Positions 8,311 to 14,745 are shown, numbered from the stretch's first letter. The stretch: DNA of 14,745 bases from CANHVK01 sp046304235 (GCA_046304235.1 JBKCEW010000034.1:1-14745); one strand, 5' to 3'. A program made the numbers and translations. The notes: generated from the letters alone by a model not told the origin.

Positions 8311-8339
8311 TTGACAATATGCAATCGTAATCATTTAAA
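8311..8339 (+). promoter_or_regulatory. Possible promoter of htpG (TTGACA-N17-TTTAAA)
   Basis: TTGACA (8311-8316) and TTTAAA (8334-8339) are exactly 17 bases apart, ending 15 bases before the htpG start. No TAnnTTTG box is present in this intergenic region. The -35 half is a perfect classical sigma-70 match, which is not the usual Bacteroidota form, so it may be chance or a different regulatory mode. I see no CIRCE inverted repeat. Confidence 0.25.
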
Positions 8340-8354
8340 TTCAAAGTTTACGCT

Positions 8355-10241
8355 ATGAAAACAGGACAAATTCAAGTATCTACGGAAAATATTTTTCCTA
8401 TCATTAAGAAGTTTTTGTATTCTGACCACGAAATCTTTTTGAGAGAATTGGTTTCGAATGCGGTAGATGCATCACAAAAACTAAAAGTATTAAGTTCTAC
8501 TGGAGAGTTTAAAGGAGAACTAGGAAATTTAGAAGTGAATGTTATTCTTGACAAAGAAGCAAAAACATTGACAATTAGCGATAGAGGTATCGGTATGACA
8601 GCAGAAGAGATTGACAAATACATCAATCAAATTGCGTTTTCGGGTGCTGAAGAATTCGTTAAACAATATGAAGGAAAAGAGGGGGCAGAAAACATTATTG
8701 GACATTTTGGTCTTGGTTTCTACTCAGCTTTCATGGTAGCTGAAAAGGTTCAAATTCGCACATTAGGAAGATACGAGGGAGCGCAAGCAGTACAATGGGA
8801 AAGTAACGGTACTACTGAGTACACAATTACTGAAATTGAGAAAGCGGATAGAGGTACAGATATCGTATTATTTATCACTGAAGAATCTATTGAGTTTTTA
8901 GAAAAAGCGCGTATTCAAGGGATTTTAGATAAATACTGTAAGTTTTTACCAATTCCAGTTGTTTTTGGAACGAAGACTGAATACATTGATTCACCTGAAG
9001 GAGAAAAAGATGACAACGGAAACGTGAAAAGAGTTCCAGTTGACATTGCAAATCAAGTGAACAATACAACACCAGCTTGGACAAAAGCACCAATCGACTT
9101 AAAAGAAGAGGATTATAAAAATTTCTACCGTGAATTATATCCAATGACTTTTGAAGAGCCATTGTTTCATATTCACTTAAATGTTGATTATCCGTTTAAC
9201 TTAACAGGTATTTTGTATTTCCCTAAGATTAAGGAAAATGTAGAAATTCAACGCAATAAAATTAACTTGTATTCAAACCAAGTGTTTATTACAGATAGTG
9301 TTGCGGAAATCGTGCCTGAATTCTTGACGTTATTACACGGTGTGATTGATTCTCCAGATATTCCGTTAAACGTTTCTCGTTCTTATTTACAAGCAGATGG
9401 AAATGTGAAGAAAATCTCAGCGCATATCACGAAAAAAGTAGCGGATAAATTGGCAGAAATGTACAAAAAAGACCGTGCAGATTTCGAGAAAAAATGGGAT
9501 GATTTAAAATTATTCATCGAGTACGGTACATTGTCTGATGAGAAATTTGCTGAAAAATCAAAATCTTTCACGTTAATTAAATCTACTGAAAACACTTACC
9601 ATACTTTCGAAGAATACTTAGAGAAAGTAAAACCATTACAAACAGACAAAGACAACAAAGTAGTTATTCTTTACACACACGATACGGAAGCTCATTTTGG
9701 ATTTGTAAAAGCAGCGAAAGACAGAGGATATGATGTAGCGATATTAGATGGTCCGTTGGTTCCACATTGGATTCAAAAAATGGAAATGTCTAATGAAAAT
9801 GTACAATTCGCTCGTGTAGATGCTGATACATTAGATAAATTAATTAAAAAATCAGATGAAATTCCTTCTAAATTATCGAAAGAAGATGAGGAGAAATTGA
9901 AACCTGTATTTGAAGGAACAGTTAACACGGAAAAATTCAAAGTAGAATTTGAAAGTATGAGTTCTTCTGAAGCACCGATTATTATCACACAGCCTGAGTT
10001 TATTCGTCGTATGATGGAGCAACAACGTTCTGGAGGTGGTGGTTTCTTCGGAGCTTTCCCTGAAACATATCAATTAGTTGTGAATAGTAATCACCCGAAA
10101 GTAGAAGAGTTGTTAAAATCAGAAGATACAGTTCGTGCTGATAAAGCGAAACAACTTGCTGATTTAGCGTTACTTTCTCAAGGATTGTTGAAAGGTGAGG
10201 AGTTGAATAAGTTTATAGAACGTTCGATTGAACTAGTATAG
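8355..10241 (+). CDS. htpG: Molecular chaperone HtpG (bacterial Hsp90)
   Basis: This 628-residue protein is close to the length of E. coli HtpG. The GHKL ATP-binding domain is complete: E31-LVSNA-VDA39 (catalytic E31, Mg-binding N35), D76-RGIGM81 and the lid glycines 'GHFGLGFYSAF' (116-126). The middle domain contains 'NVSRSYLQ', whose arginine contacts the ATP gamma-phosphate in the family. The C-terminal dimerisation domain ends in 'FIERSIELV' without the eukaryotic MEEVD tail, as expected for a bacterial form. A glycine-rich loop, 'RSGGGGFFGAF', lies near residues 559-569. It is an ATP-dependent cytosolic chaperone that remodels client proteins with DnaK. A TerB-DnaJ gene follows on the same strand after a terminator, so this stretch looks like a protein-folding neighbourhood. 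Confidence 0.97.
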   Translation: MKTGQIQVSTENIFPIIKKFLYSDHEIFLRELVSNAVDASQKLKVLSSTGEFKGELGNLEVNVILDKEAKTLTISDRGIGMTAEEIDKYINQIAFSGAEEFVKQYEGKEGAENIIGHFGLGFYSAFMVAEKVQIRTLGRYEGAQAVQWESNGTTEYTITEIEKADRGTDIVLFITEESIEFLEKARIQGILDKYCKFLPIPVVFGTKTEYIDSPEGEKDDNGNVKRVPVDIANQVNNTTPAWTKAPIDLKEEDYKNFYRELYPMTFEEPLFHIHLNVDYPFNLTGILYFPKIKENVEIQRNKINLYSNQVFITDSVAEIVPEFLTLLHGVIDSPDIPLNVSRSYLQADGNVKKISAHITKKVADKLAEMYKKDRADFEKKWDDLKLFIEYGTLSDEKFAEKSKSFTLIKSTENTYHTFEEYLEKVKPLQTDKDNKVVILYTHDTEAHFGFVKAAKDRGYDVAILDGPLVPHWIQKMEMSNENVQFARVDADTLDKLIKKSDEIPSKLSKEDEEKLKPVFEGTVNTEKFKVEFESMSSSEAPIIITQPEFIRRMMEQQRSGGGGFFGAFPETYQLVVNSNHPKVEELLKSEDTVRADKAKQLADLALLSQGLLKGEELNKFIERSIELV

Positions 10242-10261
10242 GTTGATTAATTTTTAAATTG

Positions 10262-10334
10262 ATTCCCTTACTTAAAGAAGGGTTGTGACTGGTGAAATTT
10301 ATCACCTCCCTCAATCCCTCCTCAAGGAAGGAAG
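10262..10334. repeat. Long imperfect palindrome, probable dispersed intergenic repeat
   Basis: The central stem GGTGA (10291-10295) and TCACC (10302-10306) encloses a 6-base loop. The flanks are also complementary with mismatches: the CTTAAAGAAGGG side mirrors the CCCTCCTCAAGG side, so about 70 bases could fold into one hairpin. Runs of CCCTCC and GAAGGG with a GGTG/CACC core resemble intergenic palindromes I know from flavobacterial genomes. It has no coding potential and lies between the htpG stop and a terminator. Identity as a multicopy repeat is inference. Confidence 0.5.
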
Positions 10335-10355
10335 ATTAAAAAATAAAAGTATAAA

Positions 10356-10387
10356 TGGTGTCTATGAAAATAGGCACCGTTTTTATT
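10356..10387 (+). terminator. Intrinsic terminator downstream of htpG
   Basis: GGTGTCTAT (10357-10365) pairs with ATAGGCACC (10370-10378), with one G-U pair, around a GAAA tetraloop, and is followed by a T-rich run from 10380. It separates htpG from the TerB-DnaJ gene, whose first codon is about 20 bases further on. That gene must therefore rely on read-through or a very close promoter. Confidence 0.75.
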
Positions 10388-10405
10388 AATTAAAAGTAAA
10401 AGATT

Positions 10406-11182
10406 TTGTTTTCAATAGGTTTAGCCGTTTTAGGTTTCTTTATATCAAAAAGCATTGCTGGTGGGGTCATTGGGTTTGCTATAGGAGCTTTTATCGATAA
10501 GTATAGAAGTATTGCTAAAAATGGAGGTGCTCAATCTTCCTCTTCAGGTGGTGGGTACCAGTCATCGGATGATATTTTTTCATTTTACCAACAACGATCT
10601 TCAGCATATGATTTTCCTACGATGTTGATTGCTTTATCTGCTGCGATTATGAAGGCTGATGGAAAAGTGTTACGAGCGGAGTTGGATTATGTGAAGTCAT
10701 TTTTCGCACAACAATTCGGCCCTAATTTCTCCGCACAACATTTACAGACTTTAAAACAGTTTTTGGATTCAGGTAACATTCCGTTGGATCGTATTTGTCA
10801 AGATATTCGTATGCGAACTCAAGAAGAGGTGCGTTTGCAATTATTGCATTATCTTTTTGGAATATCAAAAGCAGATGGTGATGTTTCTGATAGCGAAATA
10901 AAAGAGCTTCATCGAATTGCATCCATGATGGGGATTTCAAATCAGGACTTTGAAACGATAAAAAATATGTTTTACCGAGATGTCAATTCGGATTATAAAG
11001 TTTTAGGTATCGAATCAAGTGCATCGGATGAAGAAGTGAAAAAAGCCTACCGTCAAATGGCAATTAAATACCACCCAGATAAAGTAGCTCAATTAGGAGA
11101 AGAATACCAGGTAGGAGCAAAAGAGAAATTTCAAAAAATTCAAGAGGCTTACGAAAACATTAAGAAGAAGAGAGGAATGTAG
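10406..11182 (+). CDS. TerB-DnaJ domain protein (DjlA-like co-chaperone)
   Basis: This protein of about 258 residues has three parts. A glycine-rich hydrophobic N-terminus (about 1-31, 'GLAVLGFFISKSIAGGVIGFAIGAF') looks like a membrane anchor or glycine-zipper. A TerB-like helical domain (about 64-190) has two paired acidic motifs, 'KADGKV' (83-88) and 'KADGDV' (155-160). A C-terminal J domain (about 194-258) carries the HPD motif at H223-P-D225, which stimulates DnaK ATPase. This order is that of DjlA, a membrane-anchored DnaK co-chaperone. No ATG lies at the expected start. An in-frame TAA at 10397-10399 bounds the frame and the first plausible start is TTG at 10406; ATT at 10403 is the only other near-start codon. 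The placement after htpG supports a folding role, but a terminator lies between them. Confidence 0.85.
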   Translation: MFSIGLAVLGFFISKSIAGGVIGFAIGAFIDKYRSIAKNGGAQSSSSGGGYQSSDDIFSFYQQRSSAYDFPTMLIALSAAIMKADGKVLRAELDYVKSFFAQQFGPNFSAQHLQTLKQFLDSGNIPLDRICQDIRMRTQEEVRLQLLHYLFGISKADGDVSDSEIKELHRIASMMGISNQDFETIKNMFYRDVNSDYKVLGIESSASDEEVKKAYRQMAIKYHPDKVAQLGEEYQVGAKEKFQKIQEAYENIKKKRGM

Positions 11183-11186
11183 TTGG

Positions 11187-11222
11187 AATTATGAATTATG
11201 ATTTATGAATGATTAATTAATT
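11187..11222. repeat. Short AT-rich imperfect direct repeats
   Basis: Overlapping copies of a unit like ATTATGAA/ATTTATGAATG run into ATTAATTAATTA just before the terminator. Such low-complexity strings are common between flavobacterial genes. No function is seen. Confidence 0.35.
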
Positions 11223-11228
11223 ATTTTG

Positions 11229-11250
11229 AGCCACTTTTGTGGCTTTTTTT
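11229..11250 (+). terminator. Intrinsic terminator after the TerB-DnaJ gene
   Basis: AGCCAC (11229-11234) and GTGGCT (11239-11244) flank a TTTT loop, followed by a seven-base T run. The minus-strand side lacks a T run, so it mainly serves the plus-strand gene, although the dipeptide epimerase gene converges on it from the right. Confidence 0.85.
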
Positions 11251-11253
11251 ATT

Positions 11254-12258
11254 TTAAAATTGAGGTTTGTTTGACAATAAACGTACTAATTCTTCTGTGT
11301 CTCTTTCTTCTCCGAATAAATCATTCGTTAATAAAAGTGGACCATCTAGGTCAACCCAATCAGCTAAACCTGCGATTTGTTTCGAAGCATTGTTTACCAC
11401 AGTGGATTCACTCATACACCCGATAATGCTTTTTAATTCCATTTCTTGAGCTCGTTTTAGGCTTTTTACACCTTCTGAAATCCCACCACATTTCATAATT
11501 TTTAGATTGATACCATCGAAATGTTTGACGATTTTTTCTAAATCAGCATAATTCTGAAAACTTTCATCGGCTATAACAGGTATAGGACTACGAGCTTTTA
11601 ACCAGGCGTGACTTTCAAAATCTTCTTTATGAAAGGGTTGTTCGATATACGCTACTCCTTCATCTGCTAATTTATAAGTAAGATTTAGCACCTCCTTTTT
11701 ATCTGTAAATCCTTGATTTGCATCAATCGTATAAGGTTTGTTAGTTAATGATTTAAAGGTAGATATGATTCTATTTACCTCCCTTTCATTTACTTTTAAT
11801 TTGTAGTATTCCATAGATGGGTTTTCTTGGAATTTTCGTTCCATTTCTGAATCATCTGAAATTCCAAGGGTAAAAGATGTTGCTTTCGTGTTCGGCTGAA
11901 TGTTGTATTGTTCGTGGATTTGTAGCCCTGTATTGGCTGAATGTAAGTTATGCAATGCGATATCGATTGCTCCAATACAAAAGTAACTATCTGGAAATAA
12001 GTTTTTAAGATAATCAATATATGCACCAATGTTTTCTGTGTTGTTTGGAAGTGGAGCATTTGAAATCAATGTTTTAAAGGTCTCTATTGTTTCTTGATAA
12101 TAGGGGATAAATACACATTCTCCCCAAGCTGTTTTATCTCCTTGTCTTAATAGCACATAAACATTATCTGTACCTGTTCGCTCCGTATGCGCAATGCGAA
12201 ACGGATATTTGAAATTCAATCGATACGGAAAATAGGATAGGTAAATAGGTGCGTTCAT
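11254..12258 (-). CDS. Dipeptide epimerase (L-Ala-D/L-Glu epimerase-like, enolase superfamily)
   Basis: With the start at 12258 this is a 334-residue enzyme of the muconate-lactonising-enzyme group. The base K153-L-K155 (KxK) is followed by the metal ligands D179 ('TIDANQGF'), E206 ('YIEQPF') and D231 ('IADESF'), and by the opposite-face base region 'NLKIMKCGG' (K253/K256). The DxD pair D303-L-D305 ('DLDGPLLL') is the signature of dipeptide epimerases, where it holds the substrate amino group. It would interconvert L- and D-residues in dipeptides such as L-Ala-D-Glu from murein. The open frame extends to an ATG at 12303, but a perfect -7 box lies inside that extension and 'MNAPIYLSYFPYRL' is the normal family start, so 12258 is preferred. 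It is a single gene convergent with the TerB-DnaJ gene. The exact dipeptide is not readable. Confidence 0.88.
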   Translation of the reverse strand: MNAPIYLSYFPYRLNFKYPFRIAHTERTGTDNVYVLLRQGDKTAWGECVFIPYYQETIETFKTLISNAPLPNNTENIGAYIDYLKNLFPDSYFCIGAIDIALHNLHSANTGLQIHEQYNIQPNTKATSFTLGISDDSEMERKFQENPSMEYYKLKVNEREVNRIISTFKSLTNKPYTIDANQGFTDKKEVLNLTYKLADEGVAYIEQPFHKEDFESHAWLKARSPIPVIADESFQNYADLEKIVKHFDGINLKIMKCGGISEGVKSLKRAQEMELKSIIGCMSESTVVNNASKQIAGLADWVDLDGPLLLTNDLFGEERDTEELVRLLSNKPQF

Positions 12259-12277
12259 ACGAAGGTATTTTATGTAG

Positions 12278-12285
12278 CAAATGTA
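12278..12285 (-). promoter_or_regulatory. -7 box (TACATTTG) for the dipeptide epimerase gene
   Basis: The minus strand reads TACATTTG, a perfect TAnnTTTG element, 19 bases before the ATG at 12258. It lies downstream of the alternative ATG at 12303, so a transcript from it could only use the inner start. No TTG is found at the standard -33 distance. Confidence 0.5.
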
Positions 12286-12337
12286 ACTTATGTTGCAATC
12301 CATAAAAGTGATTTTTCGGATATTTACAAAAAAAAAG

Positions 12338-12577
12338 ATGTTAGAAAGAATAAAACGACCGCTTACTTTCCGTAGATTGCTATTTTTAGGAATGGGATTA
12401 TTTATTGGAATCTCTTCAATTAAACAAGGTGAAATAATTGGGATTTTGGCAGGAAGCTATTTTTTCTCAATGGGTTTGTTTACTATAGGTTGTGCAGATA
12501 ATTGTGGAATACCTGCTAGAGCAACAAGTCCACAAAGTGAGTTTACGGAGGATATTGAATACGAAGAAGTAAAATAA
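12338..12577 (+). CDS. Small membrane protein, DUF2892/YgaP-like
   Basis: With the ATG at 12338 this is a 79-residue protein. A basic N-terminus (K6, R7, R12, R13) precedes two likely membrane helices (about 13-27 and 32-50) joined by a short 'KQGE' turn. The cysteines C52 and C56 ('GCADNCG') follow, then an acidic tail 'EDIEYEEVK'. The paired-helix layout with a terminal cysteine recalls the small DUF2892/YgaP-type membrane domain found in Bacteroidota, but I cannot confirm the family. An upstream in-frame ATG at 12290 would add 16 residues of poor quality ('IFRIFTKKK') and overlaps the divergent promoter region, so 12338 is preferred. Its stop is one base before the methyltransferase ATG, which implies co-translation and perhaps shared function. 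The role is unknown. Confidence 0.7.
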   Translation: MLERIKRPLTFRRLLFLGMGLFIGISSIKQGEIIGILAGSYFFSMGLFTIGCADNCGIPARATSPQSEFTEDIEYEEVK

Positions 12578-12578
12578 G

Positions 12579-13190
12579 ATGCAAGTAGAATTTTGGAATA
12601 CTCGTTATGCTGAAAAAGCGTATGCTTATGGTGAAAAACCTAATGTTTTTTTCGCTGAAAAAATTAACGAATTACAACCTTTATCGTTGTTATTACCTGC
12701 TGAAGGAGAGGGTAGAAATGCTGTTTATGCTGCTAAGTTAGGGTGGGATGTTACTGCTTTTGATTATAGTAGCGAAGGAAAAGATAAGGCTTTACAATTG
12801 GCCGAAAAAGAAAATGTATCCCTCAATTATATCGTTTCAAGTTTGGAAGAAATGTCTTTTGAACCGAATACCTATGATGCAATTGCGTTAATTTATGCTC
12901 ATTTCCCTGGAGAAGGCAGAATTACTCAATTTCAATGCATGGAGCAATCGCTAAAAGCAGGAGGTAAAATCATTTTTGAAGCGTTTAGTAAAAACCACTT
13001 GAATTATGTGCAACTAAACCCAAAAGTGGGCGGACCAAAAGAATTGTCTATGTTGTTTTCGAAAGAAGAATTACTCGAAGCGTTTCCGAATGTAAAATGG
13101 GATTTTCTTACAGAGGAAGAGGTAACACTCGAAGAAGGTGCTTTTCATCAAGGTGTTGGGATGGTGTTGAGAGGAGTGGGGGAGCTTTGA
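12579..13190 (+). CDS. Class I SAM-dependent methyltransferase, TehB-like
   Basis: This 203-residue cytoplasmic protein opens with 'FWNTRY' and 'YGEKPN', the usual start of the TehB/thiopurine-methyltransferase-like group. Motif I is 'LLLPAEGEGRNAVYAA' (37-52), with the acidic residue of the second strand at D62 ('AFDYS'). 'YDAIALIYAHFP' (99-110) is the motif IV region, followed by 'LKAGGKIIFEAF'. In this family the methyl acceptor is usually a small molecule such as tellurite, selenite or a thiol; the sequence does not tell which. The glycine-rich loop is EGEGRN rather than GxGxG, which is normal here. The ATG follows the small membrane protein's stop by one base, so the pair is surely one operon. 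Confidence 0.85.
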   Translation: MQVEFWNTRYAEKAYAYGEKPNVFFAEKINELQPLSLLLPAEGEGRNAVYAAKLGWDVTAFDYSSEGKDKALQLAEKENVSLNYIVSSLEEMSFEPNTYDAIALIYAHFPGEGRITQFQCMEQSLKAGGKIIFEAFSKNHLNYVQLNPKVGGPKELSMLFSKEELLEAFPNVKWDFLTEEEVTLEEGAFHQGVGMVLRGVGEL

Positions 13191-13194
13191 ATTT

Positions 13195-13317
13195 TTAATG
13201 GTGAATGCTTGGTGATAAATTCTCCTTCAAAAGCCATTCAATCAATTCCGTAATCCGTTCAATTTTTGTTTCGAGTTTTTTGGCTTGGTCGATGAAATGA
13301 ATTATTTGTTTTACAAT
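13195..13317 (-). pseudogene. Coding-like remnant, C-terminal end of a lost gene (YdeI/OmpD-associated-like?)
   Basis: On the minus strand about 40 codons stay open down to a TAA at 13195-13197 and are closed upstream by a TGA at 13318-13320. No start codon fits. The peptide contains 'FIDQAKKLETKIERITELIE' followed by 'WLLKEN'. It resembles the C-terminus of YdeI/OmpD-associated proteins, which read roughly 'I..AK..ETR..RI...IEWL..GK'. A coiled-coil end of a type I specificity subunit is a second option. Its upstream end overlaps the last codons of rlmF, so I infer the front of the gene was removed when rlmF came to lie next to it. Family assignment is weak. Confidence 0.35.
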
Positions 13318-14282
13318 TCAGTATACCCTTTTTCATTTTTCCAATCTTGTTGTTCCTCTTTGGTTAGGAAGGTCCAAGCAACTATACGACTTGTTTTGTT
13401 TCCTTGTCCCATAGGAGTTGTAATCACTTCAATGGCATTTGCTTTTTCAAGACTTTTGTAAATGCTTTTTAAATTGGATTGCTTTGAAACAAGAGTAGTA
13501 AACCAAAAACATGTTTTGCTAAATTTTCGACTTTCGTAAATCATTTTACTGATAAAACGTTCTTCTCCACCTTCACACCACAATTCGTTGTGTTGTCCAC
13601 CGAAATTTAATGTCGGGGTTGTGATTTTTGTTTTTTGTAAGTTGCTTTCTTTTCTAATCGATGCTTGTTCAGCCTCTTTTGCTGAAGCGTGAAAAGGAGG
13701 ATTACATAACGTAACGTCTATTTTATCCTCTGGTTTTAACAGATTATAAAAAATATCTTTCGGGAAATCTTGTTTACGCAGTGTGATATGTGCTTTTAAA
13801 CTTGGGTTGTTATCGATGATTTTTTGAGCATTTTGAAGCGCTTCTTCATTGATATCGGAACCGATAAACTCCCATTGGTATTCTGTATGTCCCAAAATAG
13901 GGTAGATGCAGTTGGCTCCCACACCGATATCGAGACAAGTTATTTTTTTTCCAGTTGGAATTTTACCATAATTCTGTCTGCACAACAAGTCTGCAATATG
14001 GTGAATGTAGTCTGCTCTTCCGGGTATCGGAGGACAAAGAAAATTATCCGGAATATCCCAAAAATCAATATTGTAATATGATTTGAGCAAGGCTTTATTA
14101 AGTGTTTTTACAGCCGCTGGATTAGCAAAATCAATGCTGTCGTCTCCTTTAAAACTTTTTATTACAAACGGAATTAATTCAGTATTTTCAGTTGTGAGTA
14201 ATTCAAAATCGTACCGTTCTTTGTGTTTGTTTCTAGGATGTAATTTCGGTTTTACAACAGGGACTTGCTTTTTTTTGGACAT
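13311..14282 (-). CDS. rlmF: 23S rRNA (adenine-1618-N6)-methyltransferase RlmF
   Basis: This 323-residue enzyme adds a methyl group to N6 of A1618 of 23S rRNA. It is recognised by 'LHPRNKHKERYDF' (14-26), the SAM-binding motif I 'LDIGVGANCIYP' (117-128), the catalytic N194-P-P-F197 followed by 'HAS', and 'HNELWCEGGEERFI' (231-244), all diagnostic of the RlmF (YbiN) family. Length is close to the E. coli protein (308). A lysine/arginine-rich start ('MSKKKQ...KPKLHPRNKHKER') suits RNA binding. Its ATG lies two bases after the stop of the pentapeptide-repeat gene, so the two are co-transcribed and probably translationally coupled. No terminator is visible after its stop; a gene remnant overlaps its 3' end. 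Confidence 0.95.
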   Translation of the reverse strand: MSKKKQVPVVKPKLHPRNKHKERYDFELLTTENTELIPFVIKSFKGDDSIDFANPAAVKTLNKALLKSYYNIDFWDIPDNFLCPPIPGRADYIHHIADLLCRQNYGKIPTGKKITCLDIGVGANCIYPILGHTEYQWEFIGSDINEEALQNAQKIIDNNPSLKAHITLRKQDFPKDIFYNLLKPEDKIDVTLCNPPFHASAKEAEQASIRKESNLQKTKITTPTLNFGGQHNELWCEGGEERFISKMIYESRKFSKTCFWFTTLVSKQSNLKSIYKSLEKANAIEVITTPMGQGNKTSRIVAWTFLTKEEQQDWKNEKGYTEL

Positions 14283-14284
14283 TC

Positions 14285-14745
14285 TTACTCAATGATAATG
14301 TTGTATTTACTCAATAAACCTTCTAATTCATTACGAGTAAAACGTGCTTTTTTCAATTCGTTTACCTCGGGATTGATTGAGAAATGTTTCGCTGTGCGGA
14401 AATCAACTTCTTTTAGAATCGTTCTGTAAAAAACACTGTCTAATAAGCTACAATTGTCAAAAACAGATTGGGAAAGATCACTTTCACTAAAGTCAACTTC
14501 TTTTAAACTACAGTTTGTAAAAACTGTTCTTTGCATCTTTTTTTGGTAGAAAGAACTGAAATCCAACGTGCAATTTTTGAAATTTGGTGAAAACAGGAAG
14601 TCTGAACATGCATGAAAATGAACCCCCAAAATTTTACATTCTTCAAAGCTTGTCTCGTTTAATTGAGATGCATTAATATTTGTTGAAGAAAAATTACAAC
14701 GAATAAAACGACAATTGGTGAATTTGCAGGAGATTAATGCAGTAG
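14285..14745 (-). CDS. Pentapeptide-repeat protein, partial (start beyond the window)
   Basis: The frame is open from the right edge to the stop at 14285, giving at least 152 residues. A TTG inside it (14629) is not the start: upstream codons continue the same repeat ('CKFTNC', 'CNFSST', 'ETSFEEC'). Repeats of the A(D/N)Lxx type with F or L at the centre run through most of the protein: 'VFTNCSLKEVDFSESDLSQSVFDNCSLLDSVF'-like units, read in pieces. This predicts a right-handed quadrilateral beta-helix, as in Qnr and McbG, which mimic DNA and protect gyrase. The C-terminus ('ARFTRNELEGLLSKYNIIIE') is a non-repeat cap. Many such proteins are conserved in Flavobacteriales without known function, so gyrase protection is not implied. 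It is the upstream partner of rlmF, two bases away. Confidence 0.85.
   Translation of the reverse strand, partial: TALISCKFTNCRFIRCNFSSTNINASQLNETSFEECKILGVHFHACSDFLFSPNFKNCTLDFSSFYQKKMQRTVFTNCSLKEVDFSESDLSQSVFDNCSLLDSVFYRTILKEVDFRTAKHFSINPEVNELKKARFTRNELEGLLSKYNIIIE

Noticed and set aside
8372..8626. Minus-strand open frames under htpG (also near 8887-9162, 9383-9595 and 9773-10073)
   Set aside because: htpG is complete and in frame throughout; these are mirror frames with no recognisable protein.
11796..12059. An 87-codon minus-strand frame inside the dipeptide epimerase
   Set aside because: It is out of frame with the epimerase, whose catalytic residues are all present, and shows no domain.
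12259..12303. Fifteen-codon N-terminal extension of the dipeptide epimerase
   Set aside because: It contains a perfect -7 promoter box and has a cysteine/isoleucine-rich peptide unlike the family start.
14285..14629. Reading the pentapeptide protein as a complete 114-residue gene starting at TTG 14629
   Set aside because: The frame stays open to the window edge and the upstream codons keep the pentapeptide pattern, so the gene is cut by the edge.
1..14745. CRISPR array, tRNA, rRNA, riboswitch or prophage
   Set aside because: I found no regular spaced repeats, cloverleaf-like sequences or phage genes. The only hairpins are terminators and the two palindromic intergenic elements.

Overview
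The window reads as chromosome of a low-GC member of the Bacteroidota, most likely order Flavobacteriales. Three things support this. The protein sequences have a Bacteroidota character: an asymmetric YbiT-type ABC-F protein, a TerB-DnaJ protein beside htpG, and a secreted M1 aminopeptidase. Several genes are preceded by a TAnnTTTG -7 box about 10-20 bases before the start codon. There are almost no Shine-Dalgarno sequences. I cannot name the genus. I see no rRNA, tRNA, CRISPR array, insertion sequence or phage gene.

Layout from left to right. (1) 1-2785, minus strand: an uncharacterised zinc-ribbon protein, then the first 648 residues of a single-chain restriction-modification enzyme (type IIG, Eco57I-like) that runs off the left edge. 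This is the accessory-looking end of the window. (2) 2935-4554, plus: a YbiT-type ABC-F ATPase with one degenerate ATP site. It converges on the next operon, and a repeat-like hairpin and a strong bidirectional terminator lie between them. (3) 8230-4661, minus: a two-gene operon of an FAD-dependent amine/amino-acid oxidoreductase and a secreted M1 zinc aminopeptidase. (4) 8355-11182, plus: htpG (Hsp90) and a TerB-DnaJ co-chaperone-like gene, separated by a terminator and a palindromic repeat. (5) 12258-11254, minus: a dipeptide epimerase of the enolase superfamily. Its real start is 15 codons inside the longest open frame. (6) 12338-13190, plus: a small membrane protein and a TehB-like methyltransferase, one base apart. 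(7) 14745-13311, minus: a pentapeptide-repeat protein (cut by the right edge) and rlmF, the 23S rRNA A1618 methyltransferase, two bases apart. Between (6) and (7) lies a short coding-like remnant on the minus strand.

Most of this is housekeeping: protein folding, peptide and amino-acid breakdown, and rRNA modification and translation. The aminopeptidase, the oxidoreductase and perhaps the dipeptide epimerase could together use peptides, but only the first two share an operon. No stretch over 300 bases lacks a gene; the longest gap (10242-10405) holds a palindromic repeat and a terminator. I found no convincing new multi-gene system. The best leads are the asymmetric ABC-F active sites, the unknown zinc-ribbon protein beside the restriction enzyme, the gene remnant at 13195-13317 and the two intergenic palindromes.
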